Of a DNA stretch of 64,000 nucleotides, positions 14,962 through 33,075 are shown piece by piece. The translations under genes and the position numbers were made by a program. Origin of the DNA: Ascidia mentula (taxonomy: Eukaryota; Chordata; Ascidiacea; Phlebobranchia; Ascidiidae); the NCBI GenBank assembly GCA_947561715.1, contig OX387204.1:9305001-9369000 (forward strand), in the 5' to 3' direction. The notes under the pieces are model-generated. The model was given only the letters and a program-made list of their open reading frames with translations. It ran no database searches and had not been told where the DNA came from. Within the stretch, counting starts at the first letter, position 1; each line of letters opens with the position of its first letter.

Positions 14962-17397
14962 ATGGTTAGGCTACGAACAGGACCTGTAACAGATCATATC
15001 AAAGTTAGTCATGGGGCCGATTCAAGCATCAACAAGTTTTACCATTCCCGATATGCATCTGAGTATGGTTGGGAAAACTTTAATCCAAGGGCAGGACGGG
15101 CGGTTGGAACAGGCTATGCTTCAAATTTTCGACCGCAGATCTATTATACAAGATCACTTGATAACTTCGACAATCCGGTTATGGGGTAGGAAAACAAACT
15201 TCGCAATTTTAACAATTAAATAACCTCACAAAATAAAAACAGATGGTTTATACAAACTGTTTTGCAGATTTCTGTTGACAGACAATTATGAAACAATAAC
15301 CAAACGCCATTACCGCGCAGCCCATGGTTCAGATGGCAAAGATCCGCTTCCTGAGTTGGTTATTAACAAACACGAGAGTGGGTTCATTCGGGAACGCCCA
15401 CTAACAGTGCCAACTGTTGCCGAGGTATAATTAATTAAATTGTTTGAAATGTGCCTAAGTTTTTTCGGTGCTATACTATAACAAAAAAGCCTAGATGTTT
15501 ATACCCTGTTGCAAATTAATACATAGCCTATATCCTTCTGTATGCACTGGCACATTTTAACTTGCCGGAAATTGTAGATTCGTCAAAATTTCTACGATAC
15601 CCGTCGATATGGTGCCATGAGTCGACCGGGAATACCCACACGTCACAGAGCACTTCTTCATAAAATACAATCAAAAGATCCAGTAGAAGAAGAGCACGAA
15701 AATCATGTAAATGGGAAATCGTTTCGGGGGTTTCGGGGGTTGTCGGTGTAAGGATTTGATCAGAAAAAGCAAAGTTTGGCACGTTTTCGCCGAAACGTGA
15801 TGTTTACTTTCTAAAACATAAAAGCAATTATAACTTCATCTTTGTTGTCAAGTTGCTAACATTAATGCTGATAAGTTTTATTTTAAATTCAGGGACCTCC
15901 ATACATGAAAAGTGAAACTAAAGTCAAGTTTTTGGGAGAACCAACTGCTCCGCGTATGTTGTACTTTAATTTACGTTCCCTTTTGTAAACATATACCATA
16001 CAGGTTTGCAGATAAACAGATACATTTTGTTTTATCACTTCCAGTAAACACACATTTGAAAGATGTTGGGGATCTTGAAGACTCGGGATTTACACACAAC
16101 AAAAACATTGAACCTATCACTTATAGACCAGATGATGTCCACGCCAACCATTTACCAGTACGTATAATGCACTTATGGATAATGTGGTGTCCTGCAAACA
16201 TAGTTTTTGTTTACTAAACACCTTTTCACGAAATAAACCAAAGTGTTATTTTTAAGGGAACTATTACTGACCGACCCACAGGCGAAAGTATTACTGAAAC
16301 GTGCTTTGAATTGTGGAAAGACGCGAACGGACAAGAACCTCTCCCGGACATTGCAAAGCGTTCATCACACGAGAGCGGATTTATTCGGGAACAACCGAGA
16401 AAATTATACGCGCACAGGTATGAAATTCAACTTTTTACGAAAATCACACAACGCTTTTTAACAACTGTCTGCAGGACACAAAGACAGGCGTACACTTCAA
16501 TTAAGGACGTACCCCAGTTAGTGGCAGATCGTATCAAAAAGAATGATCCAGCCGAGTATTTGAATCTAACCCATCCGCACAATTCAAGATCTGTTACTTC
16601 AGCAACATTCCTAGTGAGAATAATGCAATGCTAATTGTGCTTTATCAGTCTTTGTTTTGAAAGCAGTTAATCATTCCTAGTGCGTGAAAAAGCAGTTAAT
16701 CTGCTTCTACTTTTAGAGAAAATCGCGACCTGTCGTCACCGAGGAGGAACTTCTTGGAAAAGAAAATGTTGGCGAGCAGGAGTTAACAGGACACTGCAGA
16801 AATAACGACAGATATTTGGAAACAGTGGACCATGATGCAGCCCGATACTTAACAAACTATAACATGAGGTCAGTACGCATGTTAATTCCATGTTTTCGCG
16901 ATTGCTTGCTCTCTTCGAAGTAGAAACTTTGTTTTGTAAAATTATTTTGGTAATTTATATAAAAATGTTCACCACATCTTTTCGTCGTAGGCATTACGAT
17001 ATGAACCCTCAGGGCCAAGACAGAGAAGGCTGGGTAATGGGCGGCTTACAGCAAGCAAAAGATGACGGTTTTTGCAGAGACTTTAAAGTTCATTCGATGG
17101 GCAGAATTGAAGATATGCAGGAGCGATTGCGAAGATTACAACCATATGTTGCAAGGTGGTGTATTTTGTTTATCTCGGCGGAAGCTTAAAGATTACTAAA
17201 ATTAATATGGAGTAGTTCTCTTCAATAAATTATAAGCAGTTTCGTCAATGTTTATCAAATTTTATCAGTGTGTATTTTATAGGAGCACAAAGAAGCGCGA
17301 CCAGTTTTTTGTTGATCAAACTCACATGCATAAAATGACTATTCAAGCAAGTAACTCTTCCAAAGCACCCCTGACTACAGCAACTCTTAAAGTGTGA
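14962..17397 (+). CDS. SAXO4: SAXO4 / PPP1R32 axonemal microtubule protein, complete
   Basis: Homologue of human PPP1R32, renamed stabilizer of axonemal microtubules 4. Ten exons join in phase: 14962-15185, 15268-15424, 15578-15706, 15893-15953, 16045-16157, 16257-16417, 16475-16613, 16717-16868, 16991-17155 and 17283-17397, giving 471 residues. Landmarks follow the vertebrate protein: FYHSRYASEYGWENFNPR then GTGYASNFRP near the N-terminus, DPVEEEHENHGPPYM in the middle, ELLGKENVGEQELTG, and DREGWVMGGLQ near the C-terminus. Degenerate repeats of the type HESGFIRE and SGFIREQPRK recur, as expected for a protein lying along a microtubule. There are no membrane or signal segments. AATAAA lies at 17507. 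Its two downstream neighbours have a similar composition, so co-expression in ciliated cells or sperm is possible. Confidence 0.9.
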
Positions 17398-17901
17398 TCC
17401 GCATTTACTTCAACGTTTTCAAGCTTTTATTTCGTCCCAAATCGTAACTGTTTTAAAGTTATGATGGTAAATGGGAAATGTTATGCAATGGCACTTACAC
17501 CCAAAAAATAAAACAATTGAAAACTTATATATTTTTAATTTGGCAAGGTTTATTTCCAAACAGTTCTCTGCATTTATATTGGCTAATTATTTAGGCTGCC
17601 TTTGCTTTCTAATGCGTTTTGTATTCATGCTTACCTTCGTACTTAATCTATTTGTGTTCTGTCGGTTGTAAATTTGTTTTATAGCAACACTGGTCAGACA
17701 ATCAAACATAAATTCTGCAGGATGTCGCAAAAACTAGTCCAGTTTCTTATTTCTTGTTTTATTTTTGCATTCGCCAATCTGTTGTAAATTTTCTTTCAGC
17801 AAATTTTATCAACTTGCTCTGTTTAGTGTCATGCCAAGGTAGATCTATAAATTCATTCTATAAAGACTTGATCAGATTGAACACTGTATACTGTTGACGG
17901 G

Positions 17902-20900
17902 TTATCTGAACACAGAAGTATGATATCCAAGAAATTTGCTTCTGCGAAGGGGGGGACGAAAGTCTCGTAGGTCAGGAATTGTTTCTGGATGAATTGCGTG
18001 ATATCGTTTCAACGCAACAGTTTTAAAGCGAACACCAAGACGGTCGGGAATTCTACGAAAAAAACGTGTTATTAAAATTGTTTGAATGTCTACAGGTGGT
18101 AAAGGGACACCAAGCAGATTCAACGCAATGCAGTTATTTGCCTGGTTAAAAACAAAACAAAGCCGGGTATAAAACAACTTCCGTTACATTCCTGGATATA
18201 ATAATCTGTTTAAGTTTGCTGGACTAACCTGTCTCCGTCATATGGAAGGGTGGTCCACAATGGTTCTGGCGGCAACTTAATTGGGGGTCTATAGAACACG
18301 CTGGTTGGGTCTTTTGTTGGATCTAGTAGCTCTCCATCCGGCTAAAATGAAATATGTAAAAAAGCAAAATTTCCAACATAAGAAAGTAAACAAGCGTTTC
18401 ACCTGCGTAATACAAGGTATCGGAGTTTTAGCCGCACTCCGCTTTTCTGCTTCGTTTATTGAGGCAAGAAGGTTTGAAACAGTTTCAGTATCACGATGGA
18501 GTTCAAGAGAAACCACCGACCCACCATCTCTAACAGGAGAATCGTGATCACCTGCAAACATTACAACTCAAAGATGTTCAAACAAACAGTGATAAGCTAA
18601 TCATACTTTAAAAGAAACAGGGCATTTCAAACCATCAATTTATTAATAAACCACGAAATCAGCATCAACATGAATTTAATTATTTGCTGATAACATTTAC
18701 AAATGCTTCAAAGAATGTCAAACCATATGTACAACCGATACTGAAAAAGAAATTTCTAAATATATTCGCAATGTTTGCACAAGAGAAACGCTCACCCTGT
18801 TCGTCGGTTGCCTTTGTATAAAATAAGTTTTTTACGTCATTAGGTAAACCTTTGGGTTTCACAAACTTCGTCTCTGATGTGTCACAAAATAAGACGTGCT
18901 TCGGTTGGATCATTAAATCCGTTTTCTTTTCAGAAGTGTTGGTCTGTAAATGAACACATTTCTCAGCATATTTTTAACTTCATCGCATGTTGTTTTTACT
19001 TCAGTTTCTGTAAACATGTCTTCATCAAATTCTTCGTAACTATTTTCGTTTTCGTGGTTTTCGTTATCTGGACATACGTGTGAAGATATTCTTTCCGTAA
19101 GCCTAGCCATTTTCTACAGAAATAATCACTTTATAAATATATAAGCTTAAACAAGTAATGTAAACTTTGCCGAATCAATGAATCAAGCCACCCTGACGGG
19201 CTATGGATCGATAACGGTATGTATTTCAATACACGCTACAACTTTGCACTTAGGTTTTTACGTTGCTTCTGTTTATACACTCTGGAGAATCTTATGATGC
19301 CTTTTTTAAGGCGAAATATATTTTTCTGCTATTAAGCATCTTTAGAACTGTCTGTCTGATTATATGAGCTTAATTATAAAATATAATTTAAAACTCTATT
19401 TATTTGTGCGTTTGTTTTGTATAACAAGGCGATGAAAAAATCCTCTAGCGCTAATGTTGTATTGCATTTATTGGCAGAAAAAGATATGTAGGCTTAAAAA
19501 AAATATTCATTAAAGTTTACCTCATCACCAATCCGTGACAGGTTTATTGCTTTTGAAATAAAATTACGATCCCAGCATCCTAATATGTTGTTGAAGTGCC
19601 GTTCGTGGCGATTTTTAAAAGGTTTGGGCGGACTGGGTGTATTTTTACCCAGTTTTCGATGGTCTTTAGGTTGATGATGATCGTCGAGTTTTCTACACAA
19701 AAACAAACCAACAATTGTGTTACCAACTCTCTTCGCCAAAAAAATAAGACTTTTTTGTATTTTTCTGTTTAACTCATATTTTTTAATTAGAAACAGAAAA
19801 TACACCTAAACATATAATTATTTGCTGTTGTCTTGCTAATAATAAACTTTTGTTCGCAGTGCACACTGTTTTGACCAACTACAGTGGTTGCCAAAATTTT
19901 GGTAGTCACGGAAACCTTTGCCTGTATTTCGTTCATCTGTACCTCGTGTGGAACTGTATGAATGTGGAAATGGGTATGACATAACCAGTATAGTAAAGAC
20001 CTAAAATTAATTTACATTACCGAAAAAGGAAAGGTGTGTGTACATTTTAATAAGAAGGCAGTTCGTACTCATTCACGGAGCCCCTAAAAGCATCCCACAG
20101 ATCCGCGAAACTATAGGAACCCATAGGTCATGTGGCTACAAGGATTGCCTGTAAAACCCAGGAAGGGAAACCACTGACCGACTTTAGGTCTCATTTGTGC
20201 AATTTGCGTTGACTACAGTGACTGTCTTGCAAGCTACTAACTTATTGGATCTATGACACTGTTTATGTTCTGTTGGAATGCTTCTTTTTGTTTTCAGTGG
20301 AATTTCCTTGTCCATGTTTCCTCCTCCGACTTTTCCTGGCCCACATCCATAGATATCAACACACGGTAGAGGAACAAAATCGGGTCCAGCAAATGATTTA
20401 AACTTGTTTGTTGTCGAGTCTTCTTTCAATTCATGAACTTGTTTTGTTGGACTATGTACACAAAAAACATGGATTTCACAAACTTAGACTGCTTTTTAGG
20501 AAACGTGAATAGTGGTTTATCAATTATACAGATCTGAACTTTCAACTGTACAACACATGCTATTTAATGAATTTGAGATTTTTTACAATACTCGAATAAT
20601 CTAGCCTATCATAAGTAACATTGTCTTAACTACCTAAACTTTACGAAGGTATTAACTTAACAGAAGCAGTATTATACAAATTCCTGGAAAATGTGAATAA
20701 CAGTGCACTGTAAATGCTTATTTATCAATTCAATGAACCTACAAACCTATCAGAATTCATTATGTATGTCCTATAATCTCTCAAATCATCCAGTGACTTT
20801 ACATCACGTTTTTCAACTATCTGCCCAGTGACGTTGCTGACAATGTAATTGTTTCCAGCAGGCCAACATGGCCAAAGTCCTATGATTATCAGGAAATGTT

Positions 20901-22755
20901 AGCGCTATTTCTACAGGTAGCTAATATTATTTCACCCAAATACCTGTTATTTTACAGTTATCACAACAAATTTCACCAGAACACCGATTTGAAGTATAGT
21001 AATTCTGTTGATCGCAGTTCTGCTGCAAAATGTTGTCCTCCGTATCAGTATTCTTTGTACCTAACAACAATTTTTGCACTATATGTTGTATTTGTTACCC
21101 TTCTGATTTTTTTGCCTTTGCTTTGCAAGTAAATAAACAGCACACTTTGTAATAAAGTTGCAAATTTACACTTTCTTAGCTAAAATAACGTTGTCATAAC
21201 GCGGTAGATAGGTTATACAAGATATTTTTTTTTCTCTTTTGTAGTCCAATAAACGGGTTTGTGACATTTCGTCTGCTTGTTACAGACTTTTTTTGCGATG
21301 TATTGTGGCCAAACGTTAAAAAATTAATGCAGTTTGCGGGACTTCGCATCGTTAAAGCACATACCAACTCACATAAATAACCACTCATACCGACATTATA
21401 ATAATGTTATAACATACTACGACGGTTCAGGTACCTTTGATGGTATGGGAACTCAAACGATTAAACAAAACTTACATGCACTGACAGGGTATGGTTGTTG
21501 GTAGTCGTTTGCACATGATGATATTTTGTATCTACGATGAACAACACCTTCCAGTTCGTTTCGTGTTATGTCGCTTAAAGGAGTTTTTAATCGAAAATCG
21601 TGCGGTTTTACAGGATCCAGGCCTGTATAATTTTGTAAATTCTGATTAGGCCAACTAACAAAACTTTCTTATTAAATCTACCACTACCACTACTTAATAG
21701 ATTTTTGTGTGAACGAAACACAAGTTTGTCATTTACTGTCATGTTGGGCACGGCTTCGTGGAAACATCGCGTTCCTGGATCTATGAGAAGAGTAACTTGG
21801 TTCTTGTATGAAATGATTTTCTTCTTTCATCATGCTGGAATATTAGTACATGTGACATTACAACATCCTATTCAAATGTTGCTTGTAACGAATTGTCGGA
21901 GTTTTTTCGACCTTTTAGAGCCGCGTATATAAAAGACCGATATCCGTCGGTCACCACCGACCAGCACAGGCTGGATTCTTGCGGTCTTTTATAACTGTTT
22001 TACTTTTTTTGTCAACGTATTTTATGGCCAATCTAATAAGGTATTTTTAACAATGTTTGAAAAGTTTTATAGGGTCTATCCAATTTGGCTGCCATATTTA
22101 CTATCATACTTTTTGAAGCCAAAGAACAAATTTGGGGAAGGGTTTTTATTGTGCGCATTTTTTCATTTTTATTCTATAAAATGCTATTATTATTAGCCTA
22201 TTATGCTAAATAACTTACGCCCTTTCTTTGCACCGACACGGTTGCACAATAAATTCATCGTTTTGTCTTAACTTGCTCTTTAATAAGCATGTAATTTTGC
22301 TTGGTTGTACTACTCCGTGGCTGCAGAAAAATAAGAGCGAATGGCGTTCAGCAGAAACAATCATCATTACACAACTTACATCATTTTTCCACAACTCGAC
22401 AAGTAATGCCTATGACTTCTAGGAAGTAACAGTTCTCGATACTGGTTTTTCGTCTTTCCCAAAAACGACAATTTGCCAATTCCACCGTAATCCACCATAA
22501 AAGAACCCCATTCCAAACGAGGGAAACGGCGCCCGGTTCCTTCAGCTATAATACTAAAACATGAAATAATTATTACAAATATTAGTTGCCACTTAATTGT
22601 ACTGAACGTAAAACTAAAGACACAAAAGCTTACTGGCTCCTTGGTACTGTGTCACGAAATGGAATTTGAAGTGGGGTCATCAGGTTTGTGCTGAGGTACG
22701 TAGGAGAAATCTTGTGCTGATTCCATGTTGGTAAAGACAAGACTTGATCACACAT
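17902..22755 (-). CDS. Proline/aromatic-rich protein, 12 exons, possibly ciliary, family not recognised
   Basis: Exons on the minus strand are 22755-22634 (start MCDQVLSLPTWNQHK), 22553-22380, 21654-21476, 20879-20747, 20451-20242, 19953-19867, 19692-19521, 19113-19078 (or to 19000), 18943-18796, 18551-18403, 18341-18229 and 18141-17902 (end LGYHTSVFR). Most junctions agree in phase. Two do not: the obvious join of 21476 to 20879 makes a stop, and 18229 to 18141 is off by one base. A small exon may be missing at each, or a weaker splice site used. The product would be about 590 residues, rich in Pro, Tyr, His and Arg, with short motifs such as YTGLDPVKPHDFR and FPRLEWGSFMVDYGG. It has no membrane helix. 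This style resembles microtubule-associated axonemal proteins such as the adjacent SAXO4, but I cannot name the family. Confidence 0.65.
21928..21993. repeat. Perfect 12-bp inverted repeat around a structured core
   Basis: TATAAAAGACCG (21928-21939) and CGGTCTTTTATA (21982-21993) are exact reverse complements. The 42-bp core between them has its own short hairpin (GTCGGT and ACCGAC) and the phrase GCACAGGCTGGATTCTTG. A related core occurs at 60413-60468. It lies in an intron of the 17.9-22.8 kb gene and may be a small SINE-like or MITE-like relic. Confidence 0.55.
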
Positions 22756-23943
22756 GATCAATAAAGAATGGTCAATAAATACGGATCTTGAAAGATCGGC
22801 CTAGTACTTTTTAAACAAACAAACGTCCAGGTTTCTATAATCAGTTTGTTGCTTCTACCTTGCGTTTCTGTAATACTTGATATTGTGACGAAATAATGCA
22901 TTAAAAAGAAAAGACCACATTTATGGAAAATATGTTTTCTCAGTTAAAATTTGTTACCTTTTTATGCAAGACAAATATATTTCGCTAAAAAGCATCGCCA
23001 GTGTCTAAGAAAACATAGGTGTAAAGCACACCTAGAAAGGGCTCACTCTGTCTTGCGTGCACTTTTGCCCTGTGAAATATTGTGGAATCGTTGCAAAAGG
23101 TGGATATCGTTGCGATTGTAGGGCTAGAATGAGGGGAGTGATTTCCGGAATCGCTTAATAGGAATTAAACAGAAATTGGAAGAATCGGCGTAAATCTGAG
23201 ATTATAGCTAAAAGCAGTGCTTAATTAAATTTGTCTGGAGTGTTTTTATTTAATGCTCGATGATGTTCCGTTGCATCATAGAATACTAAAACAGTAGGCT
23301 ATTCTATGTTTTAGTATTCTATGGTTGCATTAATCCACAGTTTTTGCGAATTTTTTTCCTTGTCTTTTTAACTCATAAGCACATGAATATTGTTTTTCTC
23401 TTAAAGACATGAATGTTGTTTGATAAACATAATTATTGAGGATTAGTGAGTGTAAACAAGAAATAGTTAATCGTTCGACATACATAGATGCAGGACAGGT
23501 AAGGACGTTATTGTCATGCCCAGCAAAATACCTGCACCAATAAAATTGTCACCAGGCTACACCCCAGCGTAATATGACGAACACTTTCATTTTCCAAAGC
23601 CAGTTTCGTGCTTGTTGACGTTTATGGGGTTAATATAACGCTTGTTCAACGGACTTCACATCCATAAAACAAAGTTTTGAGAGACGTGTAACCGGCCTGC
23701 TGAAATCTGACACATTTATACAACAAAGGGCCATTATGAACGTCCGTTATGATATCATAAGCGGGTGCAAACTACCTGGGACACAGTTGTACAATTTCAA
23801 GATTGGTTGTAGAAAGTAAGTGCACCAACTGACTGAATCTACTTTTTGATGATTTGATCACCTTGTGAGTTAGCTGTCCTTTGTACGTGTGTGCCCATCG
23901 AAGATCTTCTTCGTTGAGAAAAATATATTAGAAATCAAGTAAG
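22756..23943. other. Intergenic region between divergent genes
   Basis: About 1.2 kb with no supported coding sequence. A perfect 16-bp inverted repeat is at 23277-23323. The two flanking genes are transcribed away from it, so promoters for both are expected here, but no defined element can be pointed to. Confidence 0.4.
23277..23323. repeat. Perfect 16-bp inverted repeat
   Basis: CATAGAATACTAAAAC at 23277-23292 is the exact reverse complement of 23308-23323, with a 15-bp loop. It is probably a small fold-back relic or a strong cruciform. No gene crosses it. Confidence 0.7.
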
Positions 23944-24459
23944 ATGTCAGCAAGTGTAAAAAACTTCGATAAGGAGCCCGCTGGACAAGTTGGTGTGGTT
24001 GGTTTAAGAACTTTGCCTCACATGAAACTAAACTATTATGCTCGGGCACCCCAAGTCAACCCATTCGCTACAGTTTGGTTGCCCATGAATGCTAGTAATC
24101 GAATTGTTGTCGACCAGAAGCAAGATATCATGCATCTCTACTACTCCAGGCATTTACAAGGAGGCGAAAAACCAGCACTCACCAATTTTCAGTTAGACGC
24201 CGACTTAACCTTGCCACCAAGGCACACCGAAACCACAGACCAGGTAGATGTTGCACCGAAAAAACCTAGCAGTCCTCCAGATAGTGTCAAAGCGGCCATG
24301 TGGATGACCAACGTAAATTCGTTGGCACCATTTGCTAGTCTTGGAAAACCGACGTGTGGCTACTTTTTCTCGCGTACGACCGACAACAAGAAACGTTTGA
24401 CTGGAATTCCACCAACCAATACTGTGAAGTGGAGATCTCATACGACTACGCCCAATTAA
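23944..24459 (+). CDS. Single-exon 171-residue protein, not recognised
   Basis: An ATG-initiated frame of 171 residues without introns, with AATAAA about 50 bp after the stop (24505). The sequence (start MSASVKNFDKEPAGQV) is rich in Pro, Asn and Thr, with segments such as YYARAPQVNPFATVWLP, LQGGEKPALTNFQLD and PFASLGKPTCGYFFSRT. It has no signal peptide, membrane helix or coiled coil. Balanced composition and good length for a frame in A+T-rich DNA argue that it is real. Its position beside SAXO4 and another protein of similar style makes a microtubule-associated role possible, but this is only context. Confidence 0.65.
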   Translation: MSASVKNFDKEPAGQVGVVGLRTLPHMKLNYYARAPQVNPFATVWLPMNASNRIVVDQKQDIMHLYYSRHLQGGEKPALTNFQLDADLTLPPRHTETTDQVDVAPKKPSSPPDSVKAAMWMTNVNSLAPFASLGKPTCGYFFSRTTDNKKRLTGIPPTNTVKWRSHTTTPN

Positions 24460-25200
24460 AAATTGCCCGACACGTTTCAAATGCTATAGAAAAACAAACA
24501 ACAAAATAAAGCAAAACCAAGCTACAACGTTTGTTTTTTGTCCTTTGCTGGGTTATCGATAAACGACTTTTCCAAACTATTGCAAGATGAAATATGTATT
24601 GAATGTTACACTGTTGTGACGAAGAGTGTCTTTCAAATAGTAAAATCAGTTTGCTAAAAAGGGTTAGGTGCACCTTGGGCAAGTCGGCAACTCGTTGACT
24701 GCCCATGTATGCGGACGAAGGCAACCCTACACCGCATCACAAAAACGAGACGAATAGGTTCACGACCCCGCATTGTGACTAATTTGTCGCCCGAAAAGTT
24801 AGGGCACTATAGAATACTCAAGGTCGTTTGCGTATTCTTGTTCGAAAACAATCTTCAGTACTTTATATTTAAAATTCTGCACGAACAACTGACGCTTTGT
24901 TAAATGCATTCAACGCTTTAAGTCTCCATGCTATATGTAAGAATGAGTGTATGTTGTTTACAAGTGCAAGCAGTGTAACCTTTTTGAAAAAACACATCCG
25001 CATCAACCAGATAAGGTCTGTAGATTTTTATCATTGATCACAATGCAGTATCTAACAACAGTAAAAACAAAGGTTTAACTTTCTCTAAATTAGGCTTTTG
25101 GTATAATCCACATACGTTTCACGATAAAATTTTGTGTGAACACTGCATACGTAATCACGAAATAAACTAAGTGATTGTTTATGGTAGGACTTACTTAATA
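24460..25200. other. Intergenic region, no supported gene
   Basis: This stretch holds the 3' end of the 171-residue gene and then A+T-rich sequence leading into the Penelope-like relic. The short frames have no splice context or recognisable motif. Confidence 0.35.
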
Positions 25201-26560
25201 GCTGTAGAGGGATCTAGCCCTCGGTTAAGCATTGTTTATTTATCTGATTACTTTATAGTTGGTGTATATAATGAAGCAACAAGCTTCTGACTTACGTCAG
25301 CAGATTTTATTTCTACACCGCCACTCCAATTACAGTTCGTGCGCCCAACAAACGCTTGTTAAATTTACCATGTACACAATAAATAACTTGCTGGTAGAGT
25401 TTGGAACCAACACATACCGGCAAAAAGTGGGGTTTGCCACGGGTGACAATCATTCTGTGTCCATTGCCAACATTGCACTTTACTACGTCATCAAATATAT
25501 TGCAAACACGCTCAATAAAGCGCACCTTTTTAATAGGTTTATTGATGACATAGGATGGCGACAGGAGAAGAGACGATGACAAACATAAATTTAAGCCTCA
25601 CAACGGCATTTTTATCGGTTGGACTACGAGCTGTTGTGCAAACAATGAACATCAGAGAGGGGAACAGCTCTTTGGAATTTTTGGATGTGTAACATCTCCC
25701 AAATTCTGAATCTAACTTCGGGTTTGTCACAAGAGAGTTTGTAAAAGATACGACAAAGGAACGTTGTTTTCTTCATGGTTCATCATACCATCCAAAACAT
25801 ATAACATATACAAAAGTCTATTATCCTTGGAGAAGCTTGTCGATTACGTCGCCTCAACGAGACCCGGAAACAAATGCAGAAAATCCGGCTTCTCGAAGAA
25901 AATTATCTACGCCAGCATCAACGAAGCATAAGTTGGACTGATCGTTTCCGGCTAATAAAGAACAAACTCGCGGACACCATTATTGCTTGGGGAACCGCAT
26001 TGCCGCTGTTTCTAAAACTTACAAATAAAGATAAACAGTTGAACAATCAAGCCCATATTGTTTATAAACGTCCGGCTTCACTGGATACGTTGTTAACAAA
26101 TTACAGGCAACTTGCACTCAACAACGACTGCAACAATATTGCAGGTAGCTAACCTTGCAAAAGATGCGCGGTATGTGGACAACATGGTGATCACAAATCC
26201 ATGGTAAATGAAACGTCAATTTTGGTATGTACGTAGCAACGTGCCGCACTTGTAAAGAACAATATGTCGTCGGCCAGACAAAAACAAATTTTCCACCCGT
26301 TGGACGCAACACCGGTCCGACTGGAACAGGGCAATAAGCGATATCGGTAAGAATGTCAAGACGGCCCTTCTTCACCATTATACATACAAACACAGCACAC
26401 CAACTTAGCGCCCATCCATTGAAAACTGCTTTTCAGTGTCATTTGTTCAAGAACCGACGGCAAAGTCTTTAGATGCTTGTGAGGCCAATAGGATTCATAT
26501 GACGCAAGAATCCATAAACATTCAGAAAATGATTTAGATGATTTTTATTGTACTTCGATT
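25200..26560 (+). mobile_element. Decayed Penelope-like retroelement (RT and GIY-YIG remains)
   Basis: Between about 25259 and 25579 a frame carries reverse-transcriptase-like features of Penelope elements: INNLLVEFGTNTYRQKVGFA, a degenerate G-ATG motif and the catalytic-type RFIDDI near 25545. A second piece (25874-26152) has the linker-like LLEENYLRQHQRS and HIVYKRPASLDTLL. After that, CRTCKEQYVVGQTKTNF at about 26250-26290 resembles the start of the GIY-YIG endonuclease domain that follows RT in these elements. Stops and frame changes separate the pieces, so the element is dead. The ends were not resolved. Confidence 0.7.
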
Positions 26561-27247
26561 TTAACTTTTACTAATTACTTCCATTTTTAGTCGCATTTAT
26601 TGCTCCTGGTACACTCGTTTGTGCTTCAGGTTTTTACGGCCACGTTTGAGCGTGCGGTTTTTTCCTTATCTCCGCTATCACCTACTAGGTTCGCTACCAC
26701 ACTGTAGTTCACAGTTTGAGCTTTGAGGAGATAGCGTGAAGAAAAGACTTCCAGTTGCAGCGGAGTTTTGTGTGTATTTTAGTGCTTTCATTGTTACTAT
26801 TACGTAATATTTGCAGAAACTGACGATGCTTATGGTTACCTACATAAGCGAAATCGATTTTTCAAAATAAAATCTGCTGACGTAAATCAGAGGATTTGTC
26901 ATGCAAGCAATTATTTATTCCTTGAAGAGTATACGGGCAGGAGCATCAAGGGGGATGTGGGTATGAATATTATTGTGGGTTAGAAGCTTTCCATGACCTA
27001 ATCTCAGGTGGGTCGGGGAGGCCCTGAAAAAAGTTCACCCACTAGCACGTTTTTACCACCTCTCAAGGAACCTACATTTATACTAACCAAATTTAATGAG
27101 CAACGGCAACAAATTAATATTCCAGCAGTATTTTACTGACAATAGATGAAACACCATTCTGTAGAACATAACATTTTAAAGTAGGAAGAGCATTAAATTT
27201 TTCCAACAACAATAAAGAATATTGCATTCATCGGAACACTTTCGTAA
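26561..27247. other. Intergenic region after the retroelement relic
   Basis: About 690 bp, including a possible 3' tail of the Penelope-like element and the 3' region of IGHMBP2. No gene is seen. Confidence 0.35.
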
Positions 27248-32731
<5,484 letters not shown>

Positions 32732-33075
32732 GTTTTATTGTTATTATTACACAAGCATATATTACAGTTTACTGTACAAACATAATAATTTAAACAAAAT
32801 TGCAATGTTACTACGAAGTGCACATGTTAGTTAGAAGGCACAATCTTACAGTGATAATAAAAATAAGTTCCCAAACAGTAGACATGAGTACACTGACGAC
32901 AAAAATAAAAACCTTGGCATATGAACAATAAAAAATTTGGTTCTTTATTCAAAATCTGGTGTAAATTGCAGTGTTTTAGTTTAGTATTTATAGATAAAGA
33001 TAACATTCATTACAACAAAGGAAATATATATGAACAGTAATTATACATCATTTCACAATTTAACTCTTTTGTTTA

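Noticed and set aside
19000..19110. ATG at 19110 (MARLTERISSH) as the start of a separate gene
   Set aside because: A CTGTAG acceptor directly before it and correct phase with the upstream exon (19692-19521) make it an internal exon.
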